Part shown: positions 1 to 13,500 of the stretch, piece after piece
Position numbering within the stretch: position 1 is the first letter of the stretch
Layout of the letters: every line of letters starts with the position of its first letter
DNA from: Archegozetes longisetosus
Lineage: Eukaryota > Arthropoda > Arachnida > Sarcoptiformes > Trhypochthoniidae
Reading direction: 5' to 3'
NCBI GenBank assembly: GCA_018873245.2
Contig: JAEMBT020000002.1
Span: 11,196,001 to 11,260,000, forward strand
Length of the DNA stretch: 64,000 nucleotides
Program-made: the position numbers and the translations under genes
Notes under the pieces: generated by a model
Told to the model about the DNA's origin: nothing
Databases searched by the model: none
What the model saw: the letters and a program-made list of their open reading frames with translations, nothing else

Positions 1-2949
1 AAGTTCAACAGAGGATGGTGGCAAATAGAATGCCTCAACAATTCCCTCAACAAAATCAAATAAGAGGTCAGCAAATTCGAAGTCCGATCACGGCCACAAC
101 CCAACAAATCATATCGACAACCATTCCTACTGGTCAGCCAAGAGTCTTCATGAAAGCTCAGTCTCAGTATTCGATCCCACAGCAATTTGAACAACAACAG
201 CAATCTGGACAACCAGCGCAATTTATAAGAGCTCAGACTCCATCTCAGCCTCAGTTGCAATTCATTCGTAACCCTCAATGGCAGTCACAACCACAAGATT
301 CATCAGCACCTCCCCAGCAACAACAATTAACTTCTATTAGACCTCAACATATTTTGGTGGCGACACCACAGCAACCGACACAACAGCAGATCATACAATG
401 GCAACAACAGCAACAGCAAGATATTCAAAGACGACAACTGATGCAACAACAACAGCAGCAGCAGCAGAATCAACAGCGGTTCCAAATATCATCCGCTATC
501 CAACCAGAAAAGGTTAGACCAACTGTGTCTGTTGTAAGTGTTACTTCTTCAGCCAATACAGAGACCCCATCATCTGCAGCGACAACTGCCTCGACAGTAC
601 GCATAGCGCAAACGCCAATTCCCCCAAATATAGCTCTGACCGGCAATCACTCGGCAGCACAACACGTAAACCTAGTAAGCACTGCAAACACTACACCAAT
701 TGCTACTATCGCTTCTCCCGTAGTTAATCCTAAGACCAAAACAGCATTAGCTAATTTGCTTAATAACCGACTTCAGAGCGGTAATACCGGTGCTAATAAA
801 GGTGACGGCGGAAACTCTTCTAGTGATGGCTCCCCTTCTAATGTTTCGGGTTCTTTATCTCTTTCCTCTTCTACTTCTACCTCTACTTCTGTACCAAATA
901 AGACAGGTTTCATTGGATCTCCGGGTGTGGTAAGAAAGGAATGTTATTGCATGAGGTGTTGCCCACTTTGCATGAACTCTTTTAACTGAACTCTCTTAAC
1001 AAAATCAATCGTAAAACTTATTTCAGGCTTTGCCCACTGGTGAAATGATTCAACATTTACGCCAAGAAGATTCTCATCAAAATCAGTTGATCCAAATAAG
1101 ATTTTTTGGCTATGAATCACGTCTTCAGCTACCACCTGATCAGTGCCTTTTGGGCTGTGTTTTCCTTGTGAATGGTTATGAAAATCTGGCCAATCCAAAT
1201 CTGATTGAATCATGGAAAAAGAAACTGATCAAGTACGGTGCTCAAATAGAAGAGAGCTATAGTTCAAAGTGTACTCATGTTTTATGCGACAACTATCAGA
1301 ATCCTGTCATTCAGCAAGTAAGCTACTAATTGTTGCATTTAAGGTGGACGTTTTAATTGTTTAATTTCATATATAAAGGCATTGCGTGAGGGAAAGCGAT
1401 GTGTTTCTGTTTATTGGCTCAATGATATACTTTCAATGAAGAAAATGGTGCCTCCATCCAAGATTTTTCATTTGCCATATGCTTTTGACGAGAACAAGCC
1501 ATGTAAAAATCATGTAAGACTTAACACAAATCATTAGATAATCAAATTGACACTTAGTTGTTGATTAATGTTTTAGTAATGTATTGAACATTGCTTTGCA
1601 AACAGATTATCACAATAACAAACTTTGAAGGAGAAGATCGCTTGAGGATTAAAGAAATGATTATCAAAACGGGGGCCAAATATACTAATTATATGACTCA
1701 AAAGAACACTATAATAATCTGCAAAAGGTATATATATTTTAGTCGAATTCTAAAGTGTTCTCATTGAAGTATTTGGTTATATTCTTAAGACTCGAAGGAG
1801 AAAAATACAAAAAAGCTGTTCAGTGGAGACTTGCGATCGTAAATCTGGTTTGGCTGCACGATGTCCTCTTTGGACAATTCGATGCTTTACAACTTTCAAC
1901 TATTTCCAAGAAATATCAACAGTTCGATTTGAAAGATCCATTCAAAATAGACTACACAACAGTCCCACATTTGATGAATCCATGGCGAACACCTCTTCGA
2001 GTTACTGAAGAATATGTAAAGTCTCGATTGGCAGAAAAAAATGACAAAGAGTCAAATTCAAATTCTACAGAAGACCTGGAGAATAAAATGGAAACTTCAG
2101 AAGCAGAAGAAACGAACGAACCACAAGCCAAGAAAATTAAATTACAAGAAAAGAATTCAATTTCAGTTAAAGAAGAATCAGCTTCTCCCTCATTAACTCT
2201 AAACCAGATGCCAAATCTGCAGATTCAGAATCCTGAGACAGCCCGTAATGTAAAAGTTATGTTCACTGCAATCGGTTCGAATAGAGATAAATTGAAATCT
2301 ATAATCTCAAATCTTGGCGGAAGAGTTACTAATACTTGGAATGAATGCACACATTTGATCACTGATCGTATCGCTCGAACTGTCAAATTCATGTGTGCCT
2401 TTAGTTCATGTAAATTCATTGTAACATCTGATTGGATTCTAGAATCCGGTAAACAAAATAAGTTTGTGAATGAGCAAGAATTCATACTAAATGACCCCGA
2501 AAGAGAAAAACACTTTGGATTCAATCTGCAAAACTCATTCAAAACAAGAAACGCCGAGCTTTTTAAGGGATACGTATTTTACATAACTAACGGATGCATA
2601 CCTTCTCCTTCGTTACTCAAAGAAATAATTGAAAGCGTTGGTGGCAATGCAGTTACCACCAAGAGACCGACCAGAAGACAACTGAACAAAATGCGTGAAA
2701 ATGGTTTCAAATTTTTAGTCATAACGTGTGAAAATGACTTGCATATGTGTGACGTTTTCTTTGATCGTAACGTCGGTAAGAATGTCTCAACTCATTTATG
2801 ATCTCAAACCTAATACATTTTATTTAAATTATTTAATTTACTTTATTGCAGATGTTTTAAATGTAGAATTCGTATTGTCTGGTATTTTGAGACAAGAAAT
2901 CAATCCTGAATTGTATGCATTCAATCAAAATTTATTAAAAGATAACTGA
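1..2949 (+). CDS. PAXIP1: PAX-interacting protein 1 (PTIP), 5'-partial
   Basis: 3' part of PTIP, a BRCT-repeat adaptor of the MLL3/4 H3K4 methyltransferase complex and the DNA damage response. The frame is open to the window edge, so the N-terminal exons lie outside. Exons read: 1-929, 1027-1317, 1379-1513, 1606-1727, 1790-2775, 2852-2949, all with GT-AG borders and matching phases. The first exon is Gln-rich (runs of Q), then Ser/Thr-rich. The later exons hold four C-terminal BRCT repeats: one with GCVFLVNGYE and KRCVSVYWLNDIL, one starting IITITNFEGEDRLR, one with LGGRVTNTWNECTHLI and VTSDWILES, and a last with GYVFYITNG. A Gln-rich middle before BRCT repeats is the PTIP layout. The stop lies 28 bases from the stop of MED19 on the other strand, so the 3' UTRs must overlap or be very short. 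Sure of family; the start is unknown. Confidence 0.9.
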
Positions 2950-2977
2950 ATTGAAACTAATGTTGACTTATATGCTG

Positions 2978-4027
2978 TTAATTGGCGCGTTGCATTCCAT
3001 TTACGTTTGAACTTGAGTTATTGTTCATCATGTTTGGTGTTGTGCTTCCACTGATAGTTCCAGCAGCCATGTTAACCCCTTCTGGAATGTGTTTCTGTTT
3101 TTTCTTCTTCTTTTCTTTTTTCTTTTTCTTCCTTTCCTTGTCCTCGTCATGTCGTTTTTGTTTTTTGTGTTTCTTTTCGTGCGATTGGACTACATCTGCG
3201 GATTCTGAATGTGACTCATGCGAAGGCGTTTCACCCGATTTCTGTTTGTTTTTCTTGTGTTTATGTTTCTTTCTTTGTACTGTTTGACTCATAAACCGGT
3301 ATTGTTCGGGAAGCTATCGTGTGATAAGAAATCAAATCATTTAAAGTTAAAAGAAGGACATACGAGGTAAAGATTAGTAGTAAACTAGATGAACAAAAGT
3401 GACGAACCGGTCCCTGATGTAAACGAAAGCCTTGCAATTGATTTGTTGTTAAAGGTAGTAATTCTTTACCACCAATTGGCGGCTTATCAATCAACAGACG
3501 AAGAGAACTGATATTTGAAATGAAAAATCATGAGTCAAATCAAAAGTTATTATAAGTGAATAAGTGTTCAAAGTGAGACCTGTTATCATTTGTGGCCGGT
3601 GTGTCTATATTTCCAGGTAGATTAGGTAAAAATGCACTTAATTGATCTTTCATTTTGCGTCCGCCGCAGAACTTATTGTAAGAATGTTCCAAATTGTGAT
3701 ATGACACCAAATTTGTGGCACCCGTTAAGTCACTCTCAGCTAATCAAACAAATCAGTCATCAAGTTATCGAGATTTGTATTTAGTTCAAATTTCTTTCAA
3801 GTTATGGTCTAATAAAACCGTTAAATCATAATTAATGTCAAACCTGGAGGTTCCTTCATCAGATAAAAGGGCCCGCTGTGGACAATGACTGGAGTCTTCC
3901 CTAAAGAGATGGTAGTCTTGAGAGTTCCAGTCGAGTCCTGTCGTGGAACAACTGGTGACCGATTACCGCGAGGACTTGATTTTGGTGAACACTGTTCTGG
4001 AGGTCTTCGAACCATTTCAGACATCAT
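2978..4027 (-). CDS. MED19: Mediator complex subunit 19
   Basis: Head-module subunit of the Mediator coactivator, nuclear. Four exons on the minus strand: 4027-3844, 3739-3580, 3507-3408 and 3313-2978; phases agree and give about 259 residues, close to the animal size. Diagnostic segments: GPFYLMKEPP (end of exon 1), LTGATNLVSYHNLEHSYNKF then FLPNLPGNID (exon 2), SLRLLIDKPP and GFRLHQGP (exon 3), LPEQYRFM (exon 4), followed by a Lys-rich tail (KKHKKQKRH, runs of K) as in vertebrate MED19. The third intron donor (CCG|GTTCGT) is non-optimal but required by homology. The start is the first ATG of MMSEMVRR at 4027. Head-to-head with the SLC16 gene (about 0.8 kb apart) and tail-to-tail with PAXIP1. 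Confidence 0.93.
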
Positions 4028-4831
4028 TTTGTCTTAATTTGAAATCTTACTGGTTCAGGCAAATCAGATATTGTTACATTGAGTTATTTTGGTTTTCATT
4101 CAATCTCTTGTTTACAACTGTCTGGAAACACAACAACAAAATGACACTTTACTCACTAGCATCGATTAATACGTCCTCAAAATATTAACAAATAATATTC
4201 ACTAATATATCGACGACAAATATATTTGGGACGAAAATATAATGTTTTAGGCGTGACGTACTTTACAGATGAGACAATAAATCGTATCGAGTCAACACAT
4301 TGAAGTGAATCGAATCGATAGCAACGATTGCGTCATTTGACTGAATGTCAAATTTTTGTTACTACTATTTATTTAAAATGAGCCAAACTCAATGCAATTT
4401 ATTATTTCAAATTGAATCGTATTTAGTCAAAGCAAATGTACATATTTTTAATTGATTCGAACCAATGATTAAGAATCAAATGAATCTGATTTTAATTTAC
4501 AAAAGTATTAATAAATTAGAGTCTATTGTAGATGAAGTGATTCACAACTAATTTCTGTGAAACTAATCGATATTTTAATTAAAACATGACTTCATTTAAT
4601 ATAAAAATTGTGATCTTTTCAATAGTCATTCATTGGAATCATTGATTTAATGAATTGTGGCCTCAATTAAGTCCATAAACTAATGGCAAAGTCTTTGTAT
4701 AATTTGCTTGTCAACCATATAATTGCATTTATAATAATAATTATCCCTATTATTCGTTCAATTAATAAGTTGAATTTGGATTTAATTCATATTTTAATGC
4801 AAACCAATGAGAGCAATATTACATCACAATT
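4028..4831. promoter_or_regulatory. Intergenic region between divergent MED19 and SLC16 genes
   Basis: About 800 bases between two divergent start codons. AT-rich, with no conserved ORF; one open stretch starting at 4683 overlaps the proposed first exon of the transporter in a different frame and is not phase-compatible with the next exon. Probably holds both promoters and 5' UTRs (inference from position only; no clear core element was recognised). Confidence 0.35.
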
Positions 4832-7800
4832 ATGGCAAAACTTATTGACTGTGATTTCATTTACGCATCAATCAACAAAACGGTAAGAGTTAATTGTATT
4901 TGTATTTTGCAACTTCAAATACACCTGTAAATTACCAAAATTAATCGCTAATTATATAGGATTATAATTACAAATCAAATGAAGTCAAATTTGAAGAATC
5001 AATCGGTTTATTGCCTTCTAATGTAAATAATAATAGAGTAAAAAATACTTCAAATGACGAATTGTCTGCGCGAAAACGAAATTTATCAGATGAGTCAAAT
5101 GGTTCAGTCAATAACACAAATCAATTAAAATGCAATAACAATAATAGTAATAATAAAAGATGTAGTATTAGTCCACCTGATGGTGGTTGGGGTTGGGTTG
5201 TAGTGATGGCCAGCTTTATGATCAATTTGATATCGGACGGAGTTTCACTCTCTTTTGGTGTCATTTTCATGGAATTAGTGGATTATTTTGGAGAGAGTAA
5301 AAGTAAGACTGCATGGGTTGGATCACTATTTCTTAGTATTCCTTTGATAACTGGTCCGATTGCCAGTGCATTGACTGACCACTTCGGTTGTCGTCGAGTT
5401 GCTATCTGTGGTTCGTTAATGTCTGCGTCAGGCTTCATATTTGGACAGTTTGCCACAAAACTGGAGCATCTATTCATCGCTTTCAGTTTTTCAGGATTCG
5501 GTTTAGCTCTTTGTTACGTAACTTCAATAGTGAGCGTTGCCTATTATTTTGAGAAAAGAAGATCGTTGGCCACTGGTTTGGCAGTTTGTGGAACAGGTTT
5601 CGGAACGTTTTTGTTCGCACCACTAACCATATATCTGTTGAATGAGTACGGGTGGAGAGGAACTCTACTGATTTTGGGTGGCATTTTTCTCAACATTGTC
5701 AATTTTGGTGCCTTAATCAGAGACTTGAATCCCAACAATAATAATAATAATTGCAACACACGCGACATTGAAAAACTTAATTGTGATAATGATTGTAATT
5801 CTAGTGTTTCAATTGTTAACAATAAGTCAATTAATAAAATTTATAGCGAAGATCAAAGTACTGAAGACGAAAGCCAACAACTGACTCACAATCGAATGTG
5901 CTCTTCACTTATTCACATTCCTACTTATATTCGACAAAACGGCTCAAATTCTTTCTCTAACGAAATAATAAGCGAATTAAGTTGCAAGAAAGGTGGCTAT
6001 TTGAGAAGACTTTTGCAGCGATACCCCAAACTGATTGCATTTTTCATGCCTCAAGAATACGAAACGAATGACTTGACTATTAAAAGTTTGCCTTCAACTT
6101 CTAATTCTAATTCTTTGAATTGTTCAATAAAATCTACTAAACTAGATAATGCTCTTATTGGCAAAAATGACAAAAATTTATCAAATATTCTCAACTCGAA
6201 AAAACCTCTAACCAGAAGTTTAAGCAAAAAAGAGCGAAACTTTGATGGAATTTTGAAGAATAGCGTAATCCCATCTGCTGAAATGTCTCCCCTATCATCT
6301 AATTATCTGAGAAATTTACGTCTGCAACGCGGAAGCTTAACTTACAGAAGTGCAATGCTTAACATCAGAAAATACAAACTGAGAGCTTCGAGTGCTCCCG
6401 ACATATATCGAAATAGTATGGTTGCTATCGATGATAAGGTAACTTTTAAGTTCTTAATAAATACAATCACTCTAAACGTCATGACTTCAATATTGATCGA
6501 ATCAATTAAATGTATTCGATTGTTTATCAATAATTTGTATGAATCGTAAATCCAGATATTTATCGGTTTACATGTTCTTTTGCGTCATCGTCGTCTCGAT
6601 TTATCTGAGATCTGTCAGTTCAATAATTTGAACTTTTCACTCAATCAATATTGCATTTAGTTAATGAAAAGCTAAATTAACTTACTAAAGCGTTTGTTAA
6701 AAATCGTGATAGACATTTGAAATGTTTAAATAAATCGACTACTCAAAATAGAAAATTTAAATCGATTTTGTTCAAATTATTTTTAGTGTTGGTTTTTAAA
6801 TATATTTTTTAATAATCTCTATAGAACTTAAAATACGACAGAACTCATTGAATAGTCTGTCATTGAATGCATTGAAAAGATATGCAAATATTAATGAAGT
6901 ATACTTATTATTAGCTATTAATGAGATGATTTATTTAATTTCAGGGTTCAAGTTTTCTTTACGATTTGAAGGATGTCTTTTAGATATGATCAACTTATCG
7001 AACTTCAAAAGTTTCAGATACTCTCTATTTTGTTTATCAAATTTTCTTCTGTACGCTTGCGTTGATGTGCCGTACGTTTATTTGCCCGATCAGGCCATTA
7101 TAAGTGGTGCAGCTGACAAAGAGGCAGCTTCTTTCTTAATCTCAATTATCGGCATTTTAAATACTTTGGGAGTTGTAAGTAGACACATATGAAAGCAAGC
7201 AGTTGTTTAAAGTATGGTTATATCGATTTAGGTATTTGTTGGTTTTATTGGTGACAAACCTTGGATTGACGCCTCACTATTGTACAGTTGTTTCATAGCG
7301 ATTAGTGGCATCTCATTAGCTGTCATGCCATGGATTGTCAGTTACATAGGGATGGCATTACTCGCAGCTCTCTATGGCTTCACAATAAGCGCTAATTACG
7401 CACTAGTCTCAGTTATCTTAGTCAATATCATTTCATTGGATGAGTTCACTAATGCTTATGGTCTCCTATTATTGGTTCAAGGATTTGGTTCACTTGTTGG
7501 ACCTCCGATTGCAGGTCTTCTATGAATTAATTTTGAAATTTTGAAACTAGATCTAACAGAAATTATAACTTGATAGGTTGGTTATATGACATGTTTGGCA
7601 GTTACGATTCCGCGTTCTATTTGACTGGTATTTGTGTTTTCATTTCTGGTGCATTAGTGGCCCCAATTGCTAACTCTTCAAGTTGTTTCACAATAGAAGA
7701 TAACTCAACAGAATTAACAGAATCTAGTCGTCCTTCGAGTCCCAAAATTGATGAAATGACTAATTCAATGAATGAAACCCTCGACAAACCATCTAAATAT

Positions 7801-7926
7801 AGTTCACTCGATATAAAAGATTTTAATTCGCTTAGAATAAATGATAAAACTGTTCAGAGAGATAAATATTGCAATGGAATCATTTCCAAATCATTTGAAA
7901 ATGTTTCCAATGCTATTATCATTTGA
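4832..7926 (+). CDS. Monocarboxylate transporter-like protein (SLC16 family, MFS)
   Basis: Plasma-membrane proton-coupled monocarboxylate/solute carrier of the major facilitator superfamily. The signature PPDGGWGWVVV opens TM1 (near 5177), and DHFGCRRV follows TM2 as the MFS loop 2 motif. A long Asn/Ser-rich cytosolic loop, ending RASSAPDIYRNSM, separates the two six-helix halves as in arthropod MCTs. The second half has DVPYVYLPDQAI, GDKPW, and GFGSLVGPPIAG then WLYDMFGSYD. Exons read: 4832-4882 (start by phase match, tentative), 4960-6438, a second-half exon starting at 6945 (or 6825) to 7174, 7232-7514, 7577-7926. The junction after 6438 does not fit: the donor there is phase 0 but the 6945 and 6825 acceptors need phase 1, so the donor may be 6416 or a small exon may be missed. 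Substrate cannot be told. Confidence 0.85.
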
Positions 7927-8389
7927 ATGAATTAGTAGAATGTCTAATCATTTTCTCATTTTTAAGGTATTATATCACAATTTTGGATTTAAATATCAAA
8001 CAAATTATTATAAATCGAGTATTAATGATAACTAGAAGAATCTCATTAAACTATGTCAATTTATTTGATTGCTAGAAAACTACTTAAAGTTCAAAGACGT
8101 GTATCTATTATTACTCAAAATACTTAATAAATTAATTTTCTTTCATTTTGTTCGTAATCTTAATCCAAACACTTTAGTGCTAAAACTTGATTCAGAGACA
8201 AGACATGAATCACATTCATCTTAGGACTAATTTCAAAATTAGCGCGTTTAAAAATAAATACAAATTGAAATGACAATACTTTCCCTTGTTTTTGAAGCAT
8301 TTAATACGAAAGCACGTGTGTATATATTATATGCGTTCAGTATTTAATTTAATAATTTTGTTGTTTTAATTTGAAACAATTAATTGAAA
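7927..8389. other. Intergenic spacer, SLC16 to PES1
   Basis: 463 bases between two genes on the same strand. No conserved ORF or RNA seen; it should contain the transporter 3' end and the PES1 promoter. Confidence 0.4.
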
Positions 8390-10381
8390 ATGGGTAAATT
8401 AAAGAAAAAGGGACAAAGCGGGGCATCAGTTGCTTTCATCACGAGAGGACAGGCCATCAAAAAGTTACAGCTTTCGCTAAAAGACTTCAGGTCTGTTTTT
8501 ATCAATCTGTTTATTAACGTTTTAATCAATTTTAATTAATTACTTTATTTAATTATAATTATAGGCGTTTATGTATATTGAAAGGCATATATCCAGTCGA
8601 ACCAAAACATAAGAGAAAAGTTAATCGTTTTGGTAGTTCTGCGAATAAGACTTATTATCTACTGAAAGACATTCAATATTTGTCTCACGAACCCATCATT
8701 TGGAAATTCTGGGACTTCAAAGTAAGTTTTCATCAGTTGATTCGTTTTTGTTTAGGTATCACAAAAAATTAGTAAATGAATAATCGATTCATAACTTTGT
8801 TAAACAGATATTTATGCGTCGAGTGGTTCGGGCGAAAGGTAGAAAAGACTCCGAATCAGTTAAGAGAATCAGAGAAAATAAGCCCTTCTATAAATTGGAT
8901 CATATCGTTAGAGAGAGGTCTCATTCGGTCAATTACCCACCAATTGAACTCCACTAAATCTTAGTTGTTATTATTACAGATATCCAACATTTATTGATGC
9001 GATCCGCGATATGGACGATGCCTTGAGTATGTCCTTTCTTTATGCAATGTTTCCTAAATCTAAAGGTCTACCGCTCGAGCTCATCGAATTGAGTCGTCGT
9101 TTGACCCTCGAATTCATGCATTATATCATCGAAACAAAATCGTTGAGGAAAGTTTTCATCTCGATCAAAGGTTATTACTATCAGGCAGACATAAACGGCC
9201 AAACAGTGACTTGGGTTGTACCGCATCAGTTTGTTTTCGATGTATGTCTCATTCAATTATTATCAATTCTCATACCAATCAATGCACTCACTGATTCGTT
9301 TCAATCTCTTCAATTTTTTCAGCGCATAACTGATGTTGACTTTCAAGTGATGCGAACTTTTACTGAATTTTACGTAACTTTGTTGGGTTTTATAAATTAT
9401 AAACTTTACTCAACTAATTGTTTATACTATCCGCCAAAAGTAAGTTCTTTAAACATTCGTATAAATTTTTATATAGTAATTGATTGTAATTTGAATTGAT
9501 TATAAAAGATAATCGATCAATCGGTTATGGAATCTGAAGATTTCGATAACGACGAACTTATCTCTGCTCTTAATAAGCCATTGAGCAGTTTTGGAAATTC
9601 AGAACAATTTGCAAAACCTGACAGTTTTGAGGATAGCGAAGAAAATACAAGTTCCGAATTGACATTTCATCAATTAGTTAAATTACAAAATTTGTTCCAA
9701 GGACTCAAATTTTTTCTGAACCGTGAAGTTCCGCGAGAATCACTTGTTTTTGTGATTAGAAGTTTCGGCGGCTCTGTTTCGTGGGATAAAACCCTTTATG
9801 TTGGTTCGACTTTCGATGAAGACGACCAAAGCATTACTCATCAAATAGTAGATCGTGAAGAAATTAAATCTAAATTTCTCAACCGATACTATGTTCAGCC
9901 GCAATGGGTTTACGATTGCGTGAATGCAAGAATGCTATTACCAGCTCAAGACTACTTCATTGGAGCAACACTTCCCCCACATCTCTCACCGTTTGTTGAG
10001 GAAAGTCCAGACGATTACGTTCCTCCTGAGAAACTGGCGCTCAGGAATTTGCAGTCAGGAGTAGTTAATGAGGAAGAGACTAACAACAAACAAGTTACTG
10101 AAGAGAATAAAGATGAAAATACTAAACGTAGAAAAGCAAATAAAGATGACTCAACATCAGTGACAATGTCTGTGAGACCAGGTGTTGTTGTAAAAGAGGA
10201 TAAAGAAAAACTGACACAAAAACAAGAAAACGAAGAAAAGCGCTTAGCAGTTATGATGATTCCAAAGAAGAAAAAGCGCCTCTATTCCAAAATAATGTTC
10301 GGTAAGAAGAGAAAAGCAAAAGAAACAGAAAAACTGAAATCCAAACGACAAGCGTATGAAAACAATAGAACTCGAGTTTAA
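8390..10381 (+). CDS. PES1: Pescadillo homolog (ribosome biogenesis, PeBoW complex)
   Basis: Nucleolar factor for 27S/32S pre-rRNA processing and 60S assembly, acting with BOP1 and WDR12. Six exons: 8390-8490, 8565-8721, 8808-8917, 8980-9241, 9323-9439, 9509-10381; all phases agree and give 539 residues (family about 580). The N-terminal pescadillo domain has [53 protein letters not shown] and [23 protein letters not shown] domain follows an acidic linker ([43 protein letters not shown]), then a charged Lys-rich tail ([18 protein letters not shown]) typical of nucleolar proteins. A polyadenylation hexamer AATAAA lies at 10417-10422. Converges with Domino, with stops 196 bases apart. Confidence 0.95.
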
Positions 10382-10577
10382 ATATCAACAAATGTGTAAC
10401 CTTTATATCAAAGACAAATAAAATGCAATTGTTTCATTAAATCGTTAAATAACGAACAAAAGTGTTTAAGTTTACAAAACAATACTATATTTGCAAATTA
10501 TTGTAATCAAATTTGAGCCTCTGATGGCAAAGGCTTTCAGACACGAATCATTCGACTTTTCTACAAATAATGAGTGT

Positions 10578-13500
10578 CTAAACTGTTTTATTATTCCTTT
10601 GTCTCGTGGCATAAGGCGATTGTCGCACTTGTGATTGACTAACGTTTTGATTTGATTCGGTTTGTTCTTTAGTTTCAGCTTCTTTAGAGAGAACCGACGT
10701 TGATGTAGAAGCAGGAATTTCTGCTGAAGTAGTTTGCGATGGAATTGTCTAGAATTAAGTGTTCGAATCATAATTATTCATATATTAGTTCAATAATTAA
10801 TGTGTAACTAACTTGTGTTTGAGGCGTCACATTAGTTTGATTAGCGGTTCGAAAGGCAAGGGTCACAGTTTGTGGCTGTGATTGGACTGCGTGTTGGAGT
10901 GCACTTGTTTGCAATATCGTTGGCTGTCCACTAATTATGATTTTTGCGCAACACCACCTGACTGTGTTTGTATGTGTTTTACTGTTTGCTGGTTCGGTGC
11001 TATTTGTGCGACTGCTATTGGAGTACTTTGTGGCGATGTCTCTATTTGTGATGTTTGAGCTGGTTTTGCTTGAGTTACGGCTTGTAATAATGATTGTGGT
11101 ATTAGAGTCGCACTGCTTGTAGTCGCTGGATTTTGAGTGACTTGCTATAGACAAAGATAAGTTATGATTAAATTTTTAGCATAGACAAAAGTAGGAAATC
11201 TTTACTGACAATAGTATGAGATAAGTTGGGTGGCACCATCAATCCTTGTTGTTTAAGAGCTTGTTGTAGTTGTTGAAGTTGTTGCGGAGTGACAGTTTGT
11301 ATGGTGGTAGGTTTAGCAGTTTGAACATTTTGAGAAGAGGCCGACGTTTGATGTAGTATTTGGAATGTACCGACCGGTGAGGCTTGAATCTGAGCGATTC
11401 CTTTAGCTTGCGCCGCAATTGTGGCCGTTATTTTTTGCTGAGTTTGTTGCCCTAATTTTTAAAGTGAAAATTAGCACTCAATTACTTACTAGTTATTCAT
11501 GTAATCCTATCATTTAATTAAAGGCTGCAGCGATTGTCATCAAAACAGAAAATAAACTTATGTTTGACACCGGAGTGTTTCAAATTGTAACAAATCTTTC
11601 ACAACCTATTATTCATTAAAATGATTTGTAGTGAATGATTGTTTATAAAGTCTTTAGTAGTTGTCTTTCATGCAAAACTAATAGGAGTCGTCGTGTTTAT
11701 TAAATTAATTATATCGTAGCTTTTGTTAATTTGTTATCTCAGCAATTTTGATTTTTCATCTACAAGTGTGAGATCATTAATTTGAGTAAATCTGTTATCT
11801 CTAAAACTATTTTCAATCAAATTCACTAAAAGCCTCACCTAATTGTTGTGCCAAGTGAGTTTGAATTTGTTGTTGCTGTACGACTTGACCCGACTGTTGA
11901 GGTCTTTTTTGTAATAACTGGATTTGACGCAGTTGCGTCGCTGTAACTGAAGTCACTGCAGCGGTTGTTGAAGTTATCGATGCAGTCGGAGACACGACTT
12001 TAGTAGCAGGAGAAGTGAAAATATTCATTCCTGTTATGGGTATCGCTAACGATTGTGTGGCTAAAGTCGCAGGAGATGAAAGAGTTTTGACAAAAGTGAC
12101 CGGATTTTGTAAAATTTGTTGAGGTTGTGAAGACTGTGTCTGGTGTGTCGCTGACTGTTGTAAAAGTATTTGGGTTTGTGGTATATTACCTGAAGATTGT
12201 TGCGTAGCCAATTGTTGCCGTTTTATGATTTGTGCCATTTGTATCGGATCCGTTGTTATGGTTCTAGTGATGATCTGTTGTGTGGGTTTTGCTGTAGTTG
12301 TTGTTGAAATTCTTTGCTGTTGTGCTGCAGTCATCGGAACCGCAACTGGTAGTGATGTGACAATGCTTGGTTGCGATCCTTTCAGACCTGTTGTTGCTAT
12401 TAATGACTGCGTGTGTTGTACTGGTTGTTGAGTCACAGTTGCTATTTGAAATCGTTGCTGTTGACCGACTCCTATCGCTGTGATTTGTTTACCAGTTTGT
12501 GGAACAGATTGGATCTGAATATGCTGTGGCTGTTGTTGTCTTTGTTGTTGTTGTTGCTGTTGACGAAGGAATATTTGTTTATAAACTTGTTGTTGTGGCG
12601 TTGTAGGCAATCGGTTGGCCGGCTGACCTCCCATTTGAGTGACAGCTGGAGAAACTGCAGCCATAAGCTTTTGATGGGCTTGAGGAGTGAGCGCAGCTAC
12701 TGATACGACTGAACAGGTAGGTTGCTGTACTTGTATTCCTTGAGACATAGCTTCAGGGCTTGAGGCAGTCGTCGATCCTATAGTTTGTGGACTGACATTG
12801 ATCTGACTTAAAATTGGTTGAGGCAACGAATGTTGTTGTGATGCATTTGAAAGTGAAGCCACATTCACCTGTGACAGGGCTTTACTGAGATTCAATTGCG
12901 TAGCAGTGGTCGCATTGGCATTAGCGACAATTCCAGTAGCCGTTGATACTTTGGAGAGCGTCGCTTGATTCAAAGCGGCCACTTTAGCACTAATCGCTTG
13001 TTGCAATTGATGGTGTGCTGCAGGAATATTGGTATTTGATGCCAGAACAGGCTTTATTTGTGACGCCTGTTGTTGTTGCTGTTGCTGCTGCTGCTGTTGT
13101 TTGGACTGCAGTTGCTGACGCGCTGCTGCTAATGCTTGATCCGCTTGTGCCTTTTGTTTTTCTCGTGAAATTCTCTCTGCACGATTAATGGCAACTTGAA
13201 TGGGTGTCAGTGGCTGCTCATAATTGATACCACTTTCAGATAGTAAAGCGATGTGTTTCGGGTTTTTACTAGTAGAGGTTAAAGTGAACATTGGTTTTAA
13301 AGTAGGAGTTCGTTTGTTAGCGATTTGTTTTATAGTTTCGAATCTTTGGTTACACAATTGACTAAATGAAGTATTATTGTCCTGAAATATCAGCTGACTT
13401 GTTCTCAATGGTCGAGTAGTCTTGGGCTCAGGTTTAACACTGGTAACAATACTGACAGCCGGTGTGATAGGAGGAGTAGTCGGAGTGGCTATCGTTCCTT

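Noticed and set aside
2982..3287. Plus-strand frame rich in Phe and Cys
   Set aside because: Antisense shadow of the Lys-rich MED19 tail.
4683..4886. 67-codon hydrophobic frame upstream of the SLC16 gene
   Set aside because: Its phase does not join the next exon; the frame starting at 4832 does.
12225..12703. Hydrophobic plus-strand frames with Cys, Val and Leu runs
   Set aside because: Antisense reading of the Gln-rich Domino exon.
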